Below the pieces are notes generated by a model. That model was not told the DNA's origin and did not search any database. It saw only the letters and a program-made list of their open reading frames with translations. From contig BSBM01000779.1 of assembly GCA_027924585.1 (NCBI GenBank), positions 17,032,001 through 17,096,000 on the forward strand: DNA of 64,000 nt, read 5' to 3'. Shown one piece after another: positions 45,578-57,180 of this stretch. The stretch is from Larix kaempferi. Lineage: Eukaryota > Streptophyta > Pinopsida > Pinales > Pinaceae. Position 1 is the stretch's first letter. Each line of letters begins with the position of its first letter. The position numbers were made by a program, and so were the translations under genes.

Positions 45578-47714
45578 CCATCTTGTCTTGTTTAGTAGTT
45601 GTCAATCTGAGAGTCATTTTTCAGTTGATTGCTTGACACAAGCCTTTTGTTTGTCATTTGCTTCTCAAAGTTGATTTCATTATTAGATCTTCATATTGAA
45701 GACTCTGATCTACTTCCTCTGAGTTCATACTACTCATTCCCAAACCATTTCATGGTCCATTTCTTGGAGATTTGAATCATTTTTTAACTTAGATCTCGCC
45801 TGTTGCACCTGGTTAGTGAAGACAGAGCAACAGCATGTCATTTTTGGTCTCTGTTCTTTGCCTGTTAGCCACTCGTCGCACCCCCCACATTGGTAAAGTG
45901 CGACGTCGCACTGTGTACAAGCACAGAGTGCACCGATCTATCAAATTTGGCATGCAAGCATCTCCTCTCCATCTGTCCATCTGAGTTTTGGTTTGTTGTG
46001 TGAACTCCCTCTATGCTACAAGATCCAGCCAGAGATCCCATCCTTGCATCGTGTGTTGAGTGTCTGGTTTTGCTTGGATTGGTTTTGGGTTCCGTCTTGG
46101 ACAAGTCTGAGAACAAGTAGTGGTGGACACTCTTGTCTCCTCCACCTTCATCCGCTCACCCTTTCTTTCCCTCCTCTCTTTAGCTGATCTGGTTACTGCA
46201 TTAGATTAGTTTCCAGACCTCATTTACGTCATTTTTGAGCTTTGCTTGCTTGGTTTGCTTGCTACTGTTTGATTTTGAGTCTTGTGTGTCCTTCAGCTTG
46301 ATTGAGTGCTGCAAGTAATGTTTTCTTTTCAACCATTTAGATCTGAAAGCATAGTTGTTATCAAGTTCATCTTCTCCTGCATCCATTGAAAAGTTAAAAG
46401 TGCTTCTTTCCCATCATTTCTCAAGCATTATTGAAGAAAATTGTTTGCACATTGGAATGTTTTGCTTATACATCTGTTGGAAAAATTGAATGGATGTGTG
46501 TTCACTTGTGTTTTCTTGAATTATGAACTTCTCATTTTCTCGAAAAATCCCAAGTATACTTCAGTGTTTGCAAAATTAAGTCCCGTGCTAAGGAAAGACA
46601 GATGCATTTTTTTTTTTTTTTATTGCTTTTAGGCCATTGAAAGTGAAATTGAAAAGCTTGCATACTCCATTTTAGAAGTCTCTCTTTTCATGACTTAGCG
46701 TCATTTTCATTTTGAAAAGAAAAAAGTGTTGTGATTTGGATTAGTAGTGTTGTGATTTTTTGTGTTTCATACGAAAATGAAAAGAATGCTTTTATAGTCA
46801 ACTTGTTTGAACTGGGAATCGTTGCATTTGCTTTGGTGAAATTGTTGGAAAGGAAAAAATTTCTCCCTCTCATAGGTAGCATTCATCGAAAGAAAATAAT
46901 ATTTCATGCATGTAGCTAGGACTTACATTATGCTTTCGGTAATGTACTCACTCCATGCATTCACCTAACCATCCAGATAAAATTAACGGTAGAACTAGGT
47001 AAAATTTTTAGCAACTTGTGTGTAAGTTAGAGACGTGTTTCGGTGTCGTTAAGCGTGGCAGCTGTCGTTATTTTCCAGCACTGTATCCCGGGGGTATTGT
47101 AGTCTTCCACGTACTTATCGGTATATCGAGCTCCTTCACGTACCCACCAAGTACCATAATTCGTACTTGGCATATATCGAAGGGTGTATCACGTACTCGT
47201 TAGTATATCAGAAGGTCTCTTGCCGAACGGTTGTGCATTAGACAGCACCACTACGTATTTGAGCTCCCACGTACCTTGCGTATATTGGGAGACACCACTA
47301 GGATTCCTGAAACTAACTGAGTTAACCATTTGGTCGTCTTGGCAAAGCAATACACCGAGAACAACACTCGGGGAGATTAGCACTCACGTATAGTCCAGGT
47401 AATCGGGTATGCAGTCAAGGGTACGGTCCCAATCCTCCTTGTCGTGTCATATTGTTGGACACTGCAATATATCGCGGTTTGCAATGCCTTGATAATCCCG
47501 TGAGGTTCTAGACTTTGATCCACTCTATCACATAAGTTTGCTTGTTGCCTTAGTTTACGTAGGGTTTTGTCTGGTCTACTTTTCTTTTAACTTGCCTTAC
47601 GAGAAACTTTTTGTTTTAGTCACTCTAGCTGACTTTCCTTGGAGAAGGTCCCGTAGAATCCAAAACTTACCACCCGAATATTCCCTTAACCAGGAGGAAA
47701 TTTCGAGGGCAAGG
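45578..47714 (+). other. Leader of element 4
   Basis: No domain found. 47100-47280 has four CACGTAC motifs (47108, 47137, 47190, 47268). A frame opens at 47538, but the likely gag start is ATG 47715. Confidence 0.6.
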
Positions 47715-50405
47715 ATGGATCCTCAAGCTAAGGTCGGGTCACAAGAAGTGGAAAACCCCACTTTGAATATTGGAGGACATTTGTTTCCACATACTCCTCC
47801 TGATTCACCTGCCTCTCATCCCCCGTAGGATGAAGAAGCACAAATCCCCACTTCCCAAGACCTCTCTCCCGTTATGCCGGGGGATCCTGGATCGTTGGGA
47901 TGGATAAATCAACCCCAGGATGACCCCACAGTAGTTATTGGTCCGTTAGCAGCTTATTGGACATCTTCTACCGGTCACCCAATGGCCCATTTTGCCATTG
48001 CACCCCCACCCAGTCGAGTTAGTCTTGACGACCACTTGACACCTTATCGCGAGCAATTGGCTCGTTTACATGCCATGGGTGAGGAGTTTCGACGTCGAAA
48101 CTTTCAAATAAGCTTCAACGACCAACCAGTCCCAGGTTTCTCTTCATCTTTCGAGTCACCAGAATCATCCACACAACAAGCGACCACTACTGAAATTGGT
48201 TAACCATCTATCCCTGCGCATGTATCTCTTAGCCAGGAGACCAGTTCGATACTTCCTACTACCCAACCGGTTGAACAACAACAGTCCAACACACCTGTTA
48301 CTACCATGGTCACTTTACCAATTCCTCCCCCACCTCAAAATTCGAGGGGAGGATACTCCATTCCCCCAGATTATCTTATTGGTAACGTTATTACTACGGT
48401 AGCTAGCCAACAACCTATGTTAGTTCAACCTTTGTTTAGTGGTCAGCCTATTGTGGCTGGGGGGCAACCCCCATTTCCTAACCAGAACATAGGCGGTGGA
48501 ATCCCCAATGGACCTCCCATTGGACCTCCCCAACCCACTAGACCATCCACCATGGGATTATCTCATGTTGGGGGGCCATCCAATGTAACTCAACCCTCAT
48601 GGATTCAAGAGTATCCAGGTTCCTTTAACCCTACGCTGGGCCAATCTAAGCCCGAAAATGCATCATACGGGATACCCTATCCCGGAAATCCCTACACTCT
48701 ATGGGGGCAACATCTCGTTTTACAACATGGACCCCAACCAACTATCCCTCAAGCACCACCACCCCCGATCGGTCCCCCCCCCACCTCCTGCTGGAGGCGG
48801 CAGGACCCCACCTAACGTAGGAGGAAGCGGACCTCTCCCCTCTGGTGGAGGTCCAACTCATTCTACCAACAATTGCCCCCACCCTTCCGGTGGTGGTGGG
48901 AATGGTCCACCACCCCCCCCCCCCCGGGCGGAGGAGGCAGAGGACCACCTCATTATGGCGGGGGAGGAAATTTCCCTTCGGGTGGTGGTGGATATAATTA
49001 TTATGGTGGTGGAGACCCTCATCCTTCCGGCGGAGGAGGTGGTGGGGGCCCCCATCCTTCTGGCGGTGGAAGTGGCCCCCCACCCCCTCCAAGTGAAGGC
49101 TGTGGCAAGACACCTTATTACGGTTATGGACCCCCACCTCCCCCCGGCGGTGGTGGCGGACCTCCGCCTTCTCCTGCTGGTGGAAGTGGAACCCCACCTT
49201 ATTGGAATGGACCACCCTATGGTGGCGAACCCCCTTACGGTCCGGGCGGCACACCCCCATACGGTCAGTTTCCTCCGTGGTCACCCTTTAATCAATCGAT
49301 ACGAGGTCCTACCGGTCCTTACATGCCTTATCAGTACTACCAGTACCCGCAGCCTAATCAACAGCTGCCCTTCTTGGCTACTTTGGACCTACCCGACCTA
49401 TCTTGACTGACGAACGACCCCATTTACCATGGGACTAACTGGCCCCCGATTCCGGTGAAACTCCCATTGGATATTCCCAAGTTTGACAGCAAGCCGAACG
49501 AGGATCCCAAACATCATGTGATGACATACCATTTGTGGTGTTCATCCAACTCTCTGATGGACGACTCGATCCGTCTGAGATTATTTCAACGGACACTCAT
49601 TGGTTCGGCTGCAAAGTGGTACATTGAATTACCACCTCATTCTTTTCACGATTTTGGGTCTCTTGTTATGAACTTTTTGACCCACTTCCAACTGCCTATA
49701 CGGTACGAGACTGGTACGGACCTTCTCACCTCTCTCCACTGGAATATCGCTACTCATATCTCTACTCATATACATGAGTGGCAACGGAGAAGACGTTTGA
49801 TTAAGGCTCCCATTCTAGACCAACTCCTAGCAGGTTGGTTTACAAAGTCTCTCATCCCTCACATAGCTCGAGATGTTACCATGGGCGGTGTTGTCACTAA
49901 AGAACAAGCTATCACTCGTGCCCATTACCTAGACTTGGTCTACGCTCAATCGGGCACATTGTTTGAGATTCTTCCCGACACACCCCACGACACTTATGAC
50001 CCCATGAAACCTCGTAAGGGACCCCAAACTGATGGCATCATTGGATCCCTTAATGCCTAACCTACTTCTAACAATGTTGGATCGTCGAACCTTCATGGCT
50101 CCTCCCCATTACCAACTCAGGCTGGCCACAACACCACCAAATCGACCACTCCTGCTGTAACTGAAGAGGTGAATTATGTCCAATCAGCTTCATCTCAGAA
50201 GTCCGGTGGCAAGAAGAAGAACAAGGGGAAACCCAAGAAGTCTTTCGCCCAACAAGAACAAAGGAGCACTCCTGATGATACCAAGTAGAAACAGAAACTA
50301 AAGTATCCTTGTTTACTGTGAGGAGATGATCACTTCTCCAAATAATGTCCCCATAGAGGCGAAGTCCAAAATTTTCTTAGGGGTAAACCAACTCCCGTAG
50401 TCCTC
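47715..50405 (+). pseudogene. gag: Gag of element 4 (mostly readable)
   Basis: The chosen start is MDPQAKVGSQEVEN at 47715. The N-terminus has a stop at 47827, then continues MPGDPGSLGWINQPQDD to 48203. The middle (48306-49406) is a long Gly/Pro/Tyr low-complexity segment with runs such as GGGGYNYYGGG and PPPPSEG. The capsid-like part (49455-50060) reads DDSIRLRLFQRTLIGSAAKWYIELPP and FLTHFQLPIRYETGTD. The zinc knuckle is damaged (YPCLL, stop, GDDHFSK, stop, CP near 50310-50350). ATG-to-capsid frames are joined by shifts near 48200, 48800 and 49406. Confidence 0.85.
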
Positions 50406-50435
50406 AACGATCCGTTTCCCACTCAAAACCAGCAG

Positions 50436-51347
50436 ATGATTGCTCAACCCCCTCCAACCCAGGGGGAACCATCCAATACCGCACATGTTCTCATGGTGCG
50501 TAATGAAACGATCAATTTGAATACTCGCTCGCGATCATACGACTTGGTCCCTTCGAAGGAACCTTCTGGAAGTAATACTGAAAAAGCTTCCAACTCCTTA
50601 CCTGATATCACTGTACCAACAGCTTCTCTCGCCATTGAGAATCCCTCCTTAGATTCGATATTGCGACCACCCAAGAGCACAATTCGAAAAGTTGTTTTCA
50701 ATCCTAACACTCGGGCAGCACAAAATTACATTATCGTCGAGGACTTGGCCCAAGCTCCTTGCACCATGTCCACCCTGGAAGTTTTGCAGAATTGTCCTAA
50801 TCAACGCAAAACTCTCCTTGTAGTAATCGGTGTCGTCGACCCTGATTCTTCGAATACCATCATGTTCCGACTTGACTACTTCAAGCTAAGGCTTTCCCAC
50901 CAGCTCACATTCCAAGTAGCTGCAAACATTGCTGGGAAAATTGTCCATCGTACCCTTTTGGGCGAAGGCGCCTCTACTTCTGTCATGTCGATCGCCTGTT
51001 GGAGAGCCATCGGCTCTCCCGAATTGAATCGTTCTCCCACCACGTTGAAAGCATTCGACGAGCGTGGCTTTCAACCACATGGGATCCTACAAGCTCTCGC
51101 AGTTGAGTTGGGCGGAAAGACCGTAACCATCAATGTGGAAGTGGTCTCGGCCCCGATAGATTATAATCTCTTGCTTGGTCACAATTGGTTTTACGCCATG
51201 CAGGCGGTAGCCTCTTCAATCTTCCTCGTAGTACAATTCCCCCATCAAGGACGAATTGTTACTATTGACCAATTAGATTTTTGCACACCAGACACTACTG
51301 CTCATCTTGGTGATCATCTTCCTTCCATTGGACAAACATCAAAATAG
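50436..51347 (+). CDS. Protease region of element 4
   Basis: 303 codons open. The first half is a linker with RPPKSTIRKVVFNPN and EDLAQAPCTMSTLEVL. The protease core is near residues 155-275: KIVHRTLLGEGASTSVMS, then LGGKTVTINVEVV and DYNLLLGHNWFYAM. The catalytic Asp of DEGA is Gly here (GEGA), so this copy should be inactive as a protease although the frame is open. The N-terminus probably continues from gag by a frameshift. Confidence 0.85.
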   Translation: MIAQPPPTQGEPSNTAHVLMVRNETINLNTRSRSYDLVPSKEPSGSNTEKASNSLPDITVPTASLAIENPSLDSILRPPKSTIRKVVFNPNTRAAQNYIIVEDLAQAPCTMSTLEVLQNCPNQRKTLLVVIGVVDPDSSNTIMFRLDYFKLRLSHQLTFQVAANIAGKIVHRTLLGEGASTSVMSIACWRAIGSPELNRSPTTLKAFDERGFQPHGILQALAVELGGKTVTINVEVVSAPIDYNLLLGHNWFYAMQAVASSIFLVVQFPHQGRIVTIDQLDFCTPDTTAHLGDHLPSIGQTSK

Positions 51348-51940
51348 TATGAGAGTATAGGGGTTGGCCTTTTGAAAGATTCATCGCTCATGGGCATTTT
51401 TCCAATTTCGGACCCCCCTAATCATGTTGCCTTGGTGAACATGATCTCCACAGAGATTTCATCTCACTCCACTGATACTTGGCTTGTACCGGACGAAGCC
51501 ACAACACACCTGATTGGAAACGCAATGCCTCTTTCACCCGTTGAATGTATTTACGAGGCTATCCAGTCAGCACCGGAGAACCACTTAGCTGTGGCTCCCC
51601 CATCCTGTTCTCTATGACAGGCATCATCTCTACCCGATCTCTTACTTCGGACTTTTCATTCAGATGAGTCCATCATGGAAGTTATGAATGTAGATGATGG
51701 CCCGTGGGATGACCTCCATCATAGGTCATCCTTTCTTCCTCCTTTGGAATACATAGAGGACAATATTAATACCATCTTTTCACCGGATATCTACCCGTTC
51801 CCTCATTCCCCCATACTCACATGTCTATCGGATACTGAGGGCAACCTGGACAACATTGAGCCTACCACCTCGGTAGACATTTCAACAAAACCTGGTATAG
51901 TGAAACACATCCGCATAGGCCAGAAGTGTTCCCCTTAAGA
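51348..51940 (+). pseudogene. Protease-RT linker of element 4
   Basis: GVGLLKDSSLMGIFPIS (51360), then DESIMEVMNVDDGPWDD and LHHRSSFLPP (51667-51745), shared with elements 1 and 3. A stop at 51615 splits it. No known domain. Confidence 0.65.
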
Positions 51941-53330
51941 AATCACCATCGCTACGGCCTTATTCAAGCAATTTCAAGACGTATTTGCTTGGTCCTATGA
52001 GGATATGCCTAGAATAGACCCCACGATTGTTTCTCATGAAATAAAAACCTATCCCGACATCAAACCTGTGCGTTAAAAGTTGCGATCGGTACACCCCCGG
52101 AAGATTGCAGTGATCAAGGCAGAGATTGAAAAGCTCTTAAAGGCTGGCTTCATCTATCTTGTCCCGTTGACGGATTAGGTCTCAAACGTCGTCCTTGTAA
52201 ACAAAAAGCAGGGTACTATTCGCGTATGTGTTGATTATCGGGACCTTAATAAGGCTTGTCCGAAGAACAATTACCCGACCCCATTTATCGACCAGATTAT
52301 CGATAATTGTGCCGGAAGCATCATCTTTTCATTCATGGATGGCTTTTCTAGTTACAACTAGATTGAGATCAACCCAACCGACCAACATAAGACGGCTTTC
52401 ATCTGTCCTTGGGGGACGTTTGCATATCGCAAACTCCCGTTTGGCCTTAAAAACGCTGGCGCCACGTTCCAGCTGGCCATGTCGTATGCTTTCCATGACA
52501 TTAAGGACTTTGTGGAACCTTACCTAGATGATCTCCTTGCTCATTCAAAGCAACGTGAGTTCCACATGGATCATCTGACGGCCATTTTCCTCAGATATAG
52601 ACGGTACAATATCCGTCTGAATCCTCATAAATGTATCTTTTGCGTTGAGTCTGGGTGCCTCTTAGGTTTCATTGTCTCGAAGGATGGGATCCGCATTGAT
52701 CCCTTAAAGGTGGAGGCCATCATCAACCTGTCACCCTCGACTGATGTGACGGAACTTCAAAGTCTCCAAGGGAAGGTGACTTATTTAAGGCGTTTTGTTT
52801 GTAATTTTGCGGAGAAGACTCAGGGATATATGAAATTGCTTAAGAAGGATGTCCCGTTCATTTGGGACGATCAAGCTCAAAAATCCTTCGACAGCATTAA
52901 ACGTGCCATCACGCATGTCCCCGTGCTCCAACCGCCCAATTATTACCAAGATTACATTCTATATCTCGCTGCTTCTTCTACCACTATCGCCATGGTTCTG
53001 GTACAGGAAGGTCAAAACGCCTAGGAACATGTAATATACTATGCGAGTAAGGGTCTCACTGACACTGAAACTAGATATTCACATGTCAAAAAACTTGCTT
53101 TTGTGGTGGTCATCGCCATCCAAAAGTTTCGGCACTATATCTTGCTCCGCACCACCACCATCATCGCAGACTCAAACCTCATGTACCACGTACTGACACG
53201 TCAGGTGCTTCGGGGCAAGTATTCACGCTGGATCGTGATACTGCAAGAATTTGACCTTCTTTTCGAGAAAGCCAAGTCTAAAAAGTATTTGGTGTTTGTT
53301 GAGCTTATCTGTGATTTTCCCCGTCCTGAT
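51890..53330 (+). pseudogene. Reverse transcriptase and gypsy RNase H of element 4 (few stops)
   Basis: Starts TKPGIVKHIRIGQK. RT shows GTIRVCVDYRDLNKACP and FSFMDGFSSYN, then WGTFAYRKLPFGLKNAGATFQ. The polymerase box YLDD is intact at 52521-52532. RNase H follows with LYLAASSTTIAMVLVQEGQ and FRHYILL (52940-53150). In-frame stops at about 51938, 52075, 52177, 52360 and 53022 break it; most are one C-to-T or G-to-A change from Gln or Trp. Without these the frame is continuous. Confidence 0.92.
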
Positions 53331-54641
53331 GTAGAAACTAAGCACAATGACTCTTTTCCAGATGAATCATTGTTTCTCATCAGTACGAATGATCCATGGT
53401 ATGGAGATATCTCATTATATCTTCAAACCCAATGCTTCAACCCTCAACTATCTCGCGACAACCGTCATAGAATACGTCACCATGCGAAGTATTATCTGAT
53501 CATCAATGATACTTTGTACCACCGTGGCATCGATTCAATTCTCCGACGTTGTCTAACCCACGATGAGGCTGAACGCGTTTTGAATGACTGTCACGCTGGG
53601 GCATGTGGCGGTCACCTCTCCGGGGTGGCTACAGCCCATAAGATTTTGTGCGCAGGATATTTTTGGCCTACTATCTTCAAAGATTGTATTGAGGCCGTAA
53701 AAAGATGTCCTCCATGCCAACACTTCAATAAGAAGAAGCGCACCTATCCCGCTTCGTTACACCCAGTTATTTTTGTGGGCCCCTTCGCAAAATGGGGCAT
53801 CGATTTTATGCATTGTAAGCCTACCTCGGCCGAGGGACATAGTTACATCATAGTAGATGTGGATTACTTTACAAAGTGGGCTGAGGCAATGCCTACATAC
53901 CAAAACGACGGCAAAACTGCCACACTCTTCATGTTCAATCATGTAATAGCGCGGTTTGGAGTTCCTCAGGCGATTATTATCGATCATGGTTCTCACTTTC
54001 AGAACCACATGGTTGATGAGCTGAGCGATAGGTTGGGTTTTCGCCATGAAAATTCAACACCCTACTACCCGCAGTTCAATGGACAGGTCGAGGCCATTAA
54101 CAAGGTCTTGAAAACTATGGTCCAAAGGATGGTAGGTAACCAGAAATCCAACTAGCTCAATATGCTCTTTTCAGCGCTATGGGCCTACAGAACTTCTGTT
54201 AAAACCGCCACAGGTTTCACTCCTTTCCAATTGGTATATGGATTGGAGGCTCTCCTACCTATAGAGTGCGAAATCCCGTCTCTACAACTCGCTGTCAAAC
54301 TTCTTCCTAACACTACTACCGAGGAAGAACATCTCCTGCACTTAGCAAAACTTGACAAGTCCCGCCGAGATGCCGCTCTTGCTAATGAAGCACACAAGAA
54401 ACGCATCAAAGCCGAATATGACAAGTCTTTTGAACCTCGTATCTTCAACGAGGGTGACCTGGTCCTCACATACGACCATAAGCAAGATAAACTAGGAGCA
54501 GGGAAGTTCGAGTTCATGTGGCATGGACCTTATATTGTCAAACGTGTTTTGGAAAAGGGAGCTTACGAGCTTGAGGACTATGATGGAATCTCTTTGGGTG
54601 AACCCCGCAATGGGATTTACCTGAAGAGATACTATGCCTGA
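53331..54641 (+). pseudogene. Integrase of element 4 (one stop)
   Basis: Open from 53103 to 54155 and 54162 to 54641 in the same frame, separated by one TAG at 54153. Zinc part: CHAGACGGHLSGVATAHKI and CPPCQHF. All three catalytic acids are present: WGIDFMHC (Asp 53802), IDHGSHF (Asp 53982) and NGQVEAINK (Glu 54090). The C-terminal module WHGPYIVKRVLEKGAYEL (54517-54572) is intact, ending LKRYYA. No chromodomain, as expected for Tat. Confidence 0.93.
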
Positions 54642-54664
54642 ACCTGTCATGCATAGATTTTCTT

Positions 54665-54777
54665 GTATATACTGTACATGGCGTGTTTTTGTGTTTTTGT
54701 GTGGTGTGACGCGTTTATTTTTAGTGTCTTTAGATCTTGTTTCCGCTTCTTATACCATGTTCTGTCTGCGTGTGCAG
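54665..54777 (+). other. Candidate intron between integrase and second RNase H, element 4
   Basis: Donor CTT|GTATATACTG, 23 nt after the integrase stop; acceptor TCTGCGTGTGCAG|ATG; 113 bp. Matching sites exist in elements 1 and 3. Confidence 0.5.
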
Positions 54778-55190
54778 ATGGAAACGTGTTATGGATTTGC
54801 GGACAACACCAGCCGACATACCCGTAACCTTGCTTCGGTAGCCTGGGTACTATATTCCCCAACAAGTGAGCTCATTAGCTCATGAGGGAGTTGCCTTGGA
54901 TTTGCGACCAACATGCCGCAGAGTATCAGGCAGTAATTGGAACCCTAACCAGTGCTATTTCCCTGGGTATGAACCACATTGTCATCCACATGGATTCTCA
55001 ATTAGTGGTTTCCCATCTTATCTGGATTTACGCTATCCGTGATCCTACCTTGCTCCATCTCTTTAGACGAGTGCGTCTCCTGGAAAGGTCATTTGAATCT
55101 GTTCAATACTTGCACATTGCACGAGAGTTAAACATAGTTGTTGACTCGATTGCCAACTTCATTTTAGATTGGTACATCGCACGCACATAA
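54778..55190 (+). pseudogene. Archaeal-type RNase H of element 4
   Basis: Starts METCYGFADNTSRHTRNLAS at the ATG after the acceptor. A TGA at 54883 and a frameshift near 54900 interrupt it. It continues AEYQAVIGTLTSAISLGM, IHMDSQLVVSHL and ends VVDSIANFILDW.IART. The acidic residues (FAD, AEY, MDSQ, VDS) can all be seen, including the last Asp that element 1 lacks. It follows integrase, unlike the usual order. Confidence 0.82.
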
Positions 55191-55464
55191 CACTCATAAT
55201 ATGTAAAAGCATTCACAACATGTAAATAATGTACTGTATAGAAGCAAACATATGAACAAAATCACATCACTCATCATTTTAAAAACACATAATGTATAAA
55301 TCGTCAATAGTGTCTGTATATATATATCATCAAAAGTAGTGTTGGTACAAAAATCTGAAGCATGAAGGCTTTCAATGAGTCTCTACAAAAATATGAAGCC
55401 TTGTAGCTTTCAGTAGTACAAAATTTGAGGCCTCTAAGCTCTCAGTACAAGTATAATGACGTCA
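55191..55464. other. Spacer between convergent genes, element 4
   Basis: 274 bp, non-coding, between the RNase H stop and the antisense gene stop. It repeats ATGAAGCCTT.TAGCTTTCA-like phrases (55360-55440). Confidence 0.6.
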
Positions 55465-57160
55465 TTAGGCCTGATGCCTGGCCCGTACACCCCTAGGACG
55501 GACAGCCCTCTGTCCTTGAGTGAGGAAGCAATCCAAAGTCCTCGCTACCTTGCAAAGTAAGGCATTGAAGCATACCGATGCTCCAACTCCAAACCTCTGC
55601 ATTGGTCTCGGTAAGTCATCCACTGCTGGCTCAGGAACCTCTACTGTCAGCTGGGACAAGTTCCTATACACCTCCTCCATCTCCACGATGGCAGCATGAA
55701 CACCTGGGGGCACAACTGCTGCCCCACCTCTATCTCTCCTTGCCAGAAGAGAGACTCCTACCGGCCGTATGGGACCCACATCTGCACACACATATCATAT
55801 ACTTGTCAACACTACATCAAAAAAATCATAAATATGCAAAACTAAAAAGTACAAAGGTTTTGTTGTTACCCATGTCTCCCCATGCTGCACCCTCAGGCAG
55901 CACCAAGTCAGGGTCCTCTCTGAAATCCGTACCACCATATGGGTAGTCCTCAACCATGAGTAATTGGCCTTCCAGCCAGCTAAAGAACTCGGCACCAAAG
56001 CTGATGATAGGACCCCCGCCATGGCGGGCCATCATCTCTGCCCATCTGAGCATGTGGGGATCCCTGGGCTCCCTGTCATCTAGTCGTACCTGTGGACGCA
56101 AGTGAGGGATCCACTCCAAGAGGAACGATACCACGATCGATCTGTATCCAAACTGCTTGATCTCTCCCCGTCGACACTTGGTCAGCTGAGCTTGGACGTT
56201 TGCGAGGAGACCCTCACACCAGTTGAAGATCTTGGGGGACACACAGTCCTCCGGATAAAGCATCTAAGTCCAAGTGGCCATGTGTGGGTCTTGGCTCCCC
56301 GCCACCCTAGTAATCGTGAACAATATGGTACGTAGTCGGTGGTCCACAACATCCCTAATAGGAATCTTCCCACTGGAAGATCGAGCAAGAGCAGTACAAT
56401 GCTGTGACACCATGTCATCGACAGTGCGGTCACTAGCCCGTGTTCCGGTGAGAGCCACAACGTCCCCTCTTCGGGACAAACCAGTAAGAAAATAGATGTC
56501 CTCAACATCTATGGTGAGAATGTGCTCACCAATCACAAAATTTTGTTGGGCCGCATCCCAACACCGGAGCATGTGTGACAGTAGCGGGATTTGGGATCTC
56601 ATCCCCTGAATTTCAAAGAACTTGAGCAAACCGCAGTTTCTCAAGGCATTCACGCACTCTGGATCATTGGCAAGTTGTACGTCTTCTACCTCGTGTTCTC
56701 TTTCCCGCCACTCTAAAACCATGATTTCTTGCTAGCAACCTGCCAAAATGGGCATTTAAACACTGTTAGGCCCCACTTCAACCACAACAAGTTCCCTTTT
56801 TTAGTTTAATTTGATTTTTTGAAAGTGCATCTCTGCCCTCTCACCGTGCCAATGCACACAATGCGATGACGTCTCACTCCACTCATTCGAGACTTGCGAC
56901 GAGTCGGTCTCGTCGCAGTTCCTGAAAGGGCAAATCGCGACAAGCCGTGAGCGCAATAGCCCTACATGAATTCATCAAAAAACCCCAAAATTGAACCTAA
57001 AATCAAAATCTAATCCACTAGAAAGTTGCTGGATGAAGTTTAGGCTTACCTGCTCCAGACGATGGGTGAAATGGCGAATCGTAGATCTCGAAATCGGCAA
57101 AGGAAGTTTTGGCTCCAAATTGGTACTTCTCCTCCCAAATTGGCAAATGAAACAATGGTA
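55465..57160 (-). CDS. Antisense spliced gene of element 4 (plant mobile domain-like)
   Basis: Runs against pol. Exon 1 is non-coding (about 57160-57050). Coding starts at ATG 56722 in exon 2 (MVLEWREREHEVED), with a stop in the same frame 9 nt upstream inside the exon, which fixes the start. Exon 2 coding (56722-55870) plus exon 3 (55781-55465) sums to 1,170 nt, exactly 390 codons. Blocks: ALRNCGLLKFFEI, CWDAAQQNFVIGEHILTID, DIYFLTGLSRRGD, LRTILFTITRVAGSQDPH, FGYRSIVVSFLLEWIPHL and MARHGGGPIISFGAEFFSWL. One in-frame TAG (56266) replaces a Gln conserved in element 1. No signal or membrane segment. It resembles plant mobile domain proteins from memory; its function in the element is unknown. 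Confidence 0.82.
55782..55869 (-). other. Intron 2 of antisense gene, element 4
   Basis: Donor ATGG|GTAACAA at 55869 and acceptor TGTGTGTGCAG at 55782; 88 bp, phase 1. The joined codon GAT starts DVGPIRPVG, matched in elements 1 and 3. Confidence 0.72.
56740..57049 (-). other. Intron 1 of antisense gene, element 4
   Basis: Donor GGAGCAG|GTAAGCC at 57049 and acceptor CATTTTGGCAG at 56740; 310 bp, in the 5' untranslated region. Element 1 has a 319-bp intron at the same place. Confidence 0.65.
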
Positions 57161-57180
57161 ACTATTTTTGGCCCATTTTT

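Noticed and set aside
48742-49284. 180-codon minus-strand frame
   Set aside because: Shadow of the Gly/Pro-rich gag region; low-complexity codons leave the other strand open.
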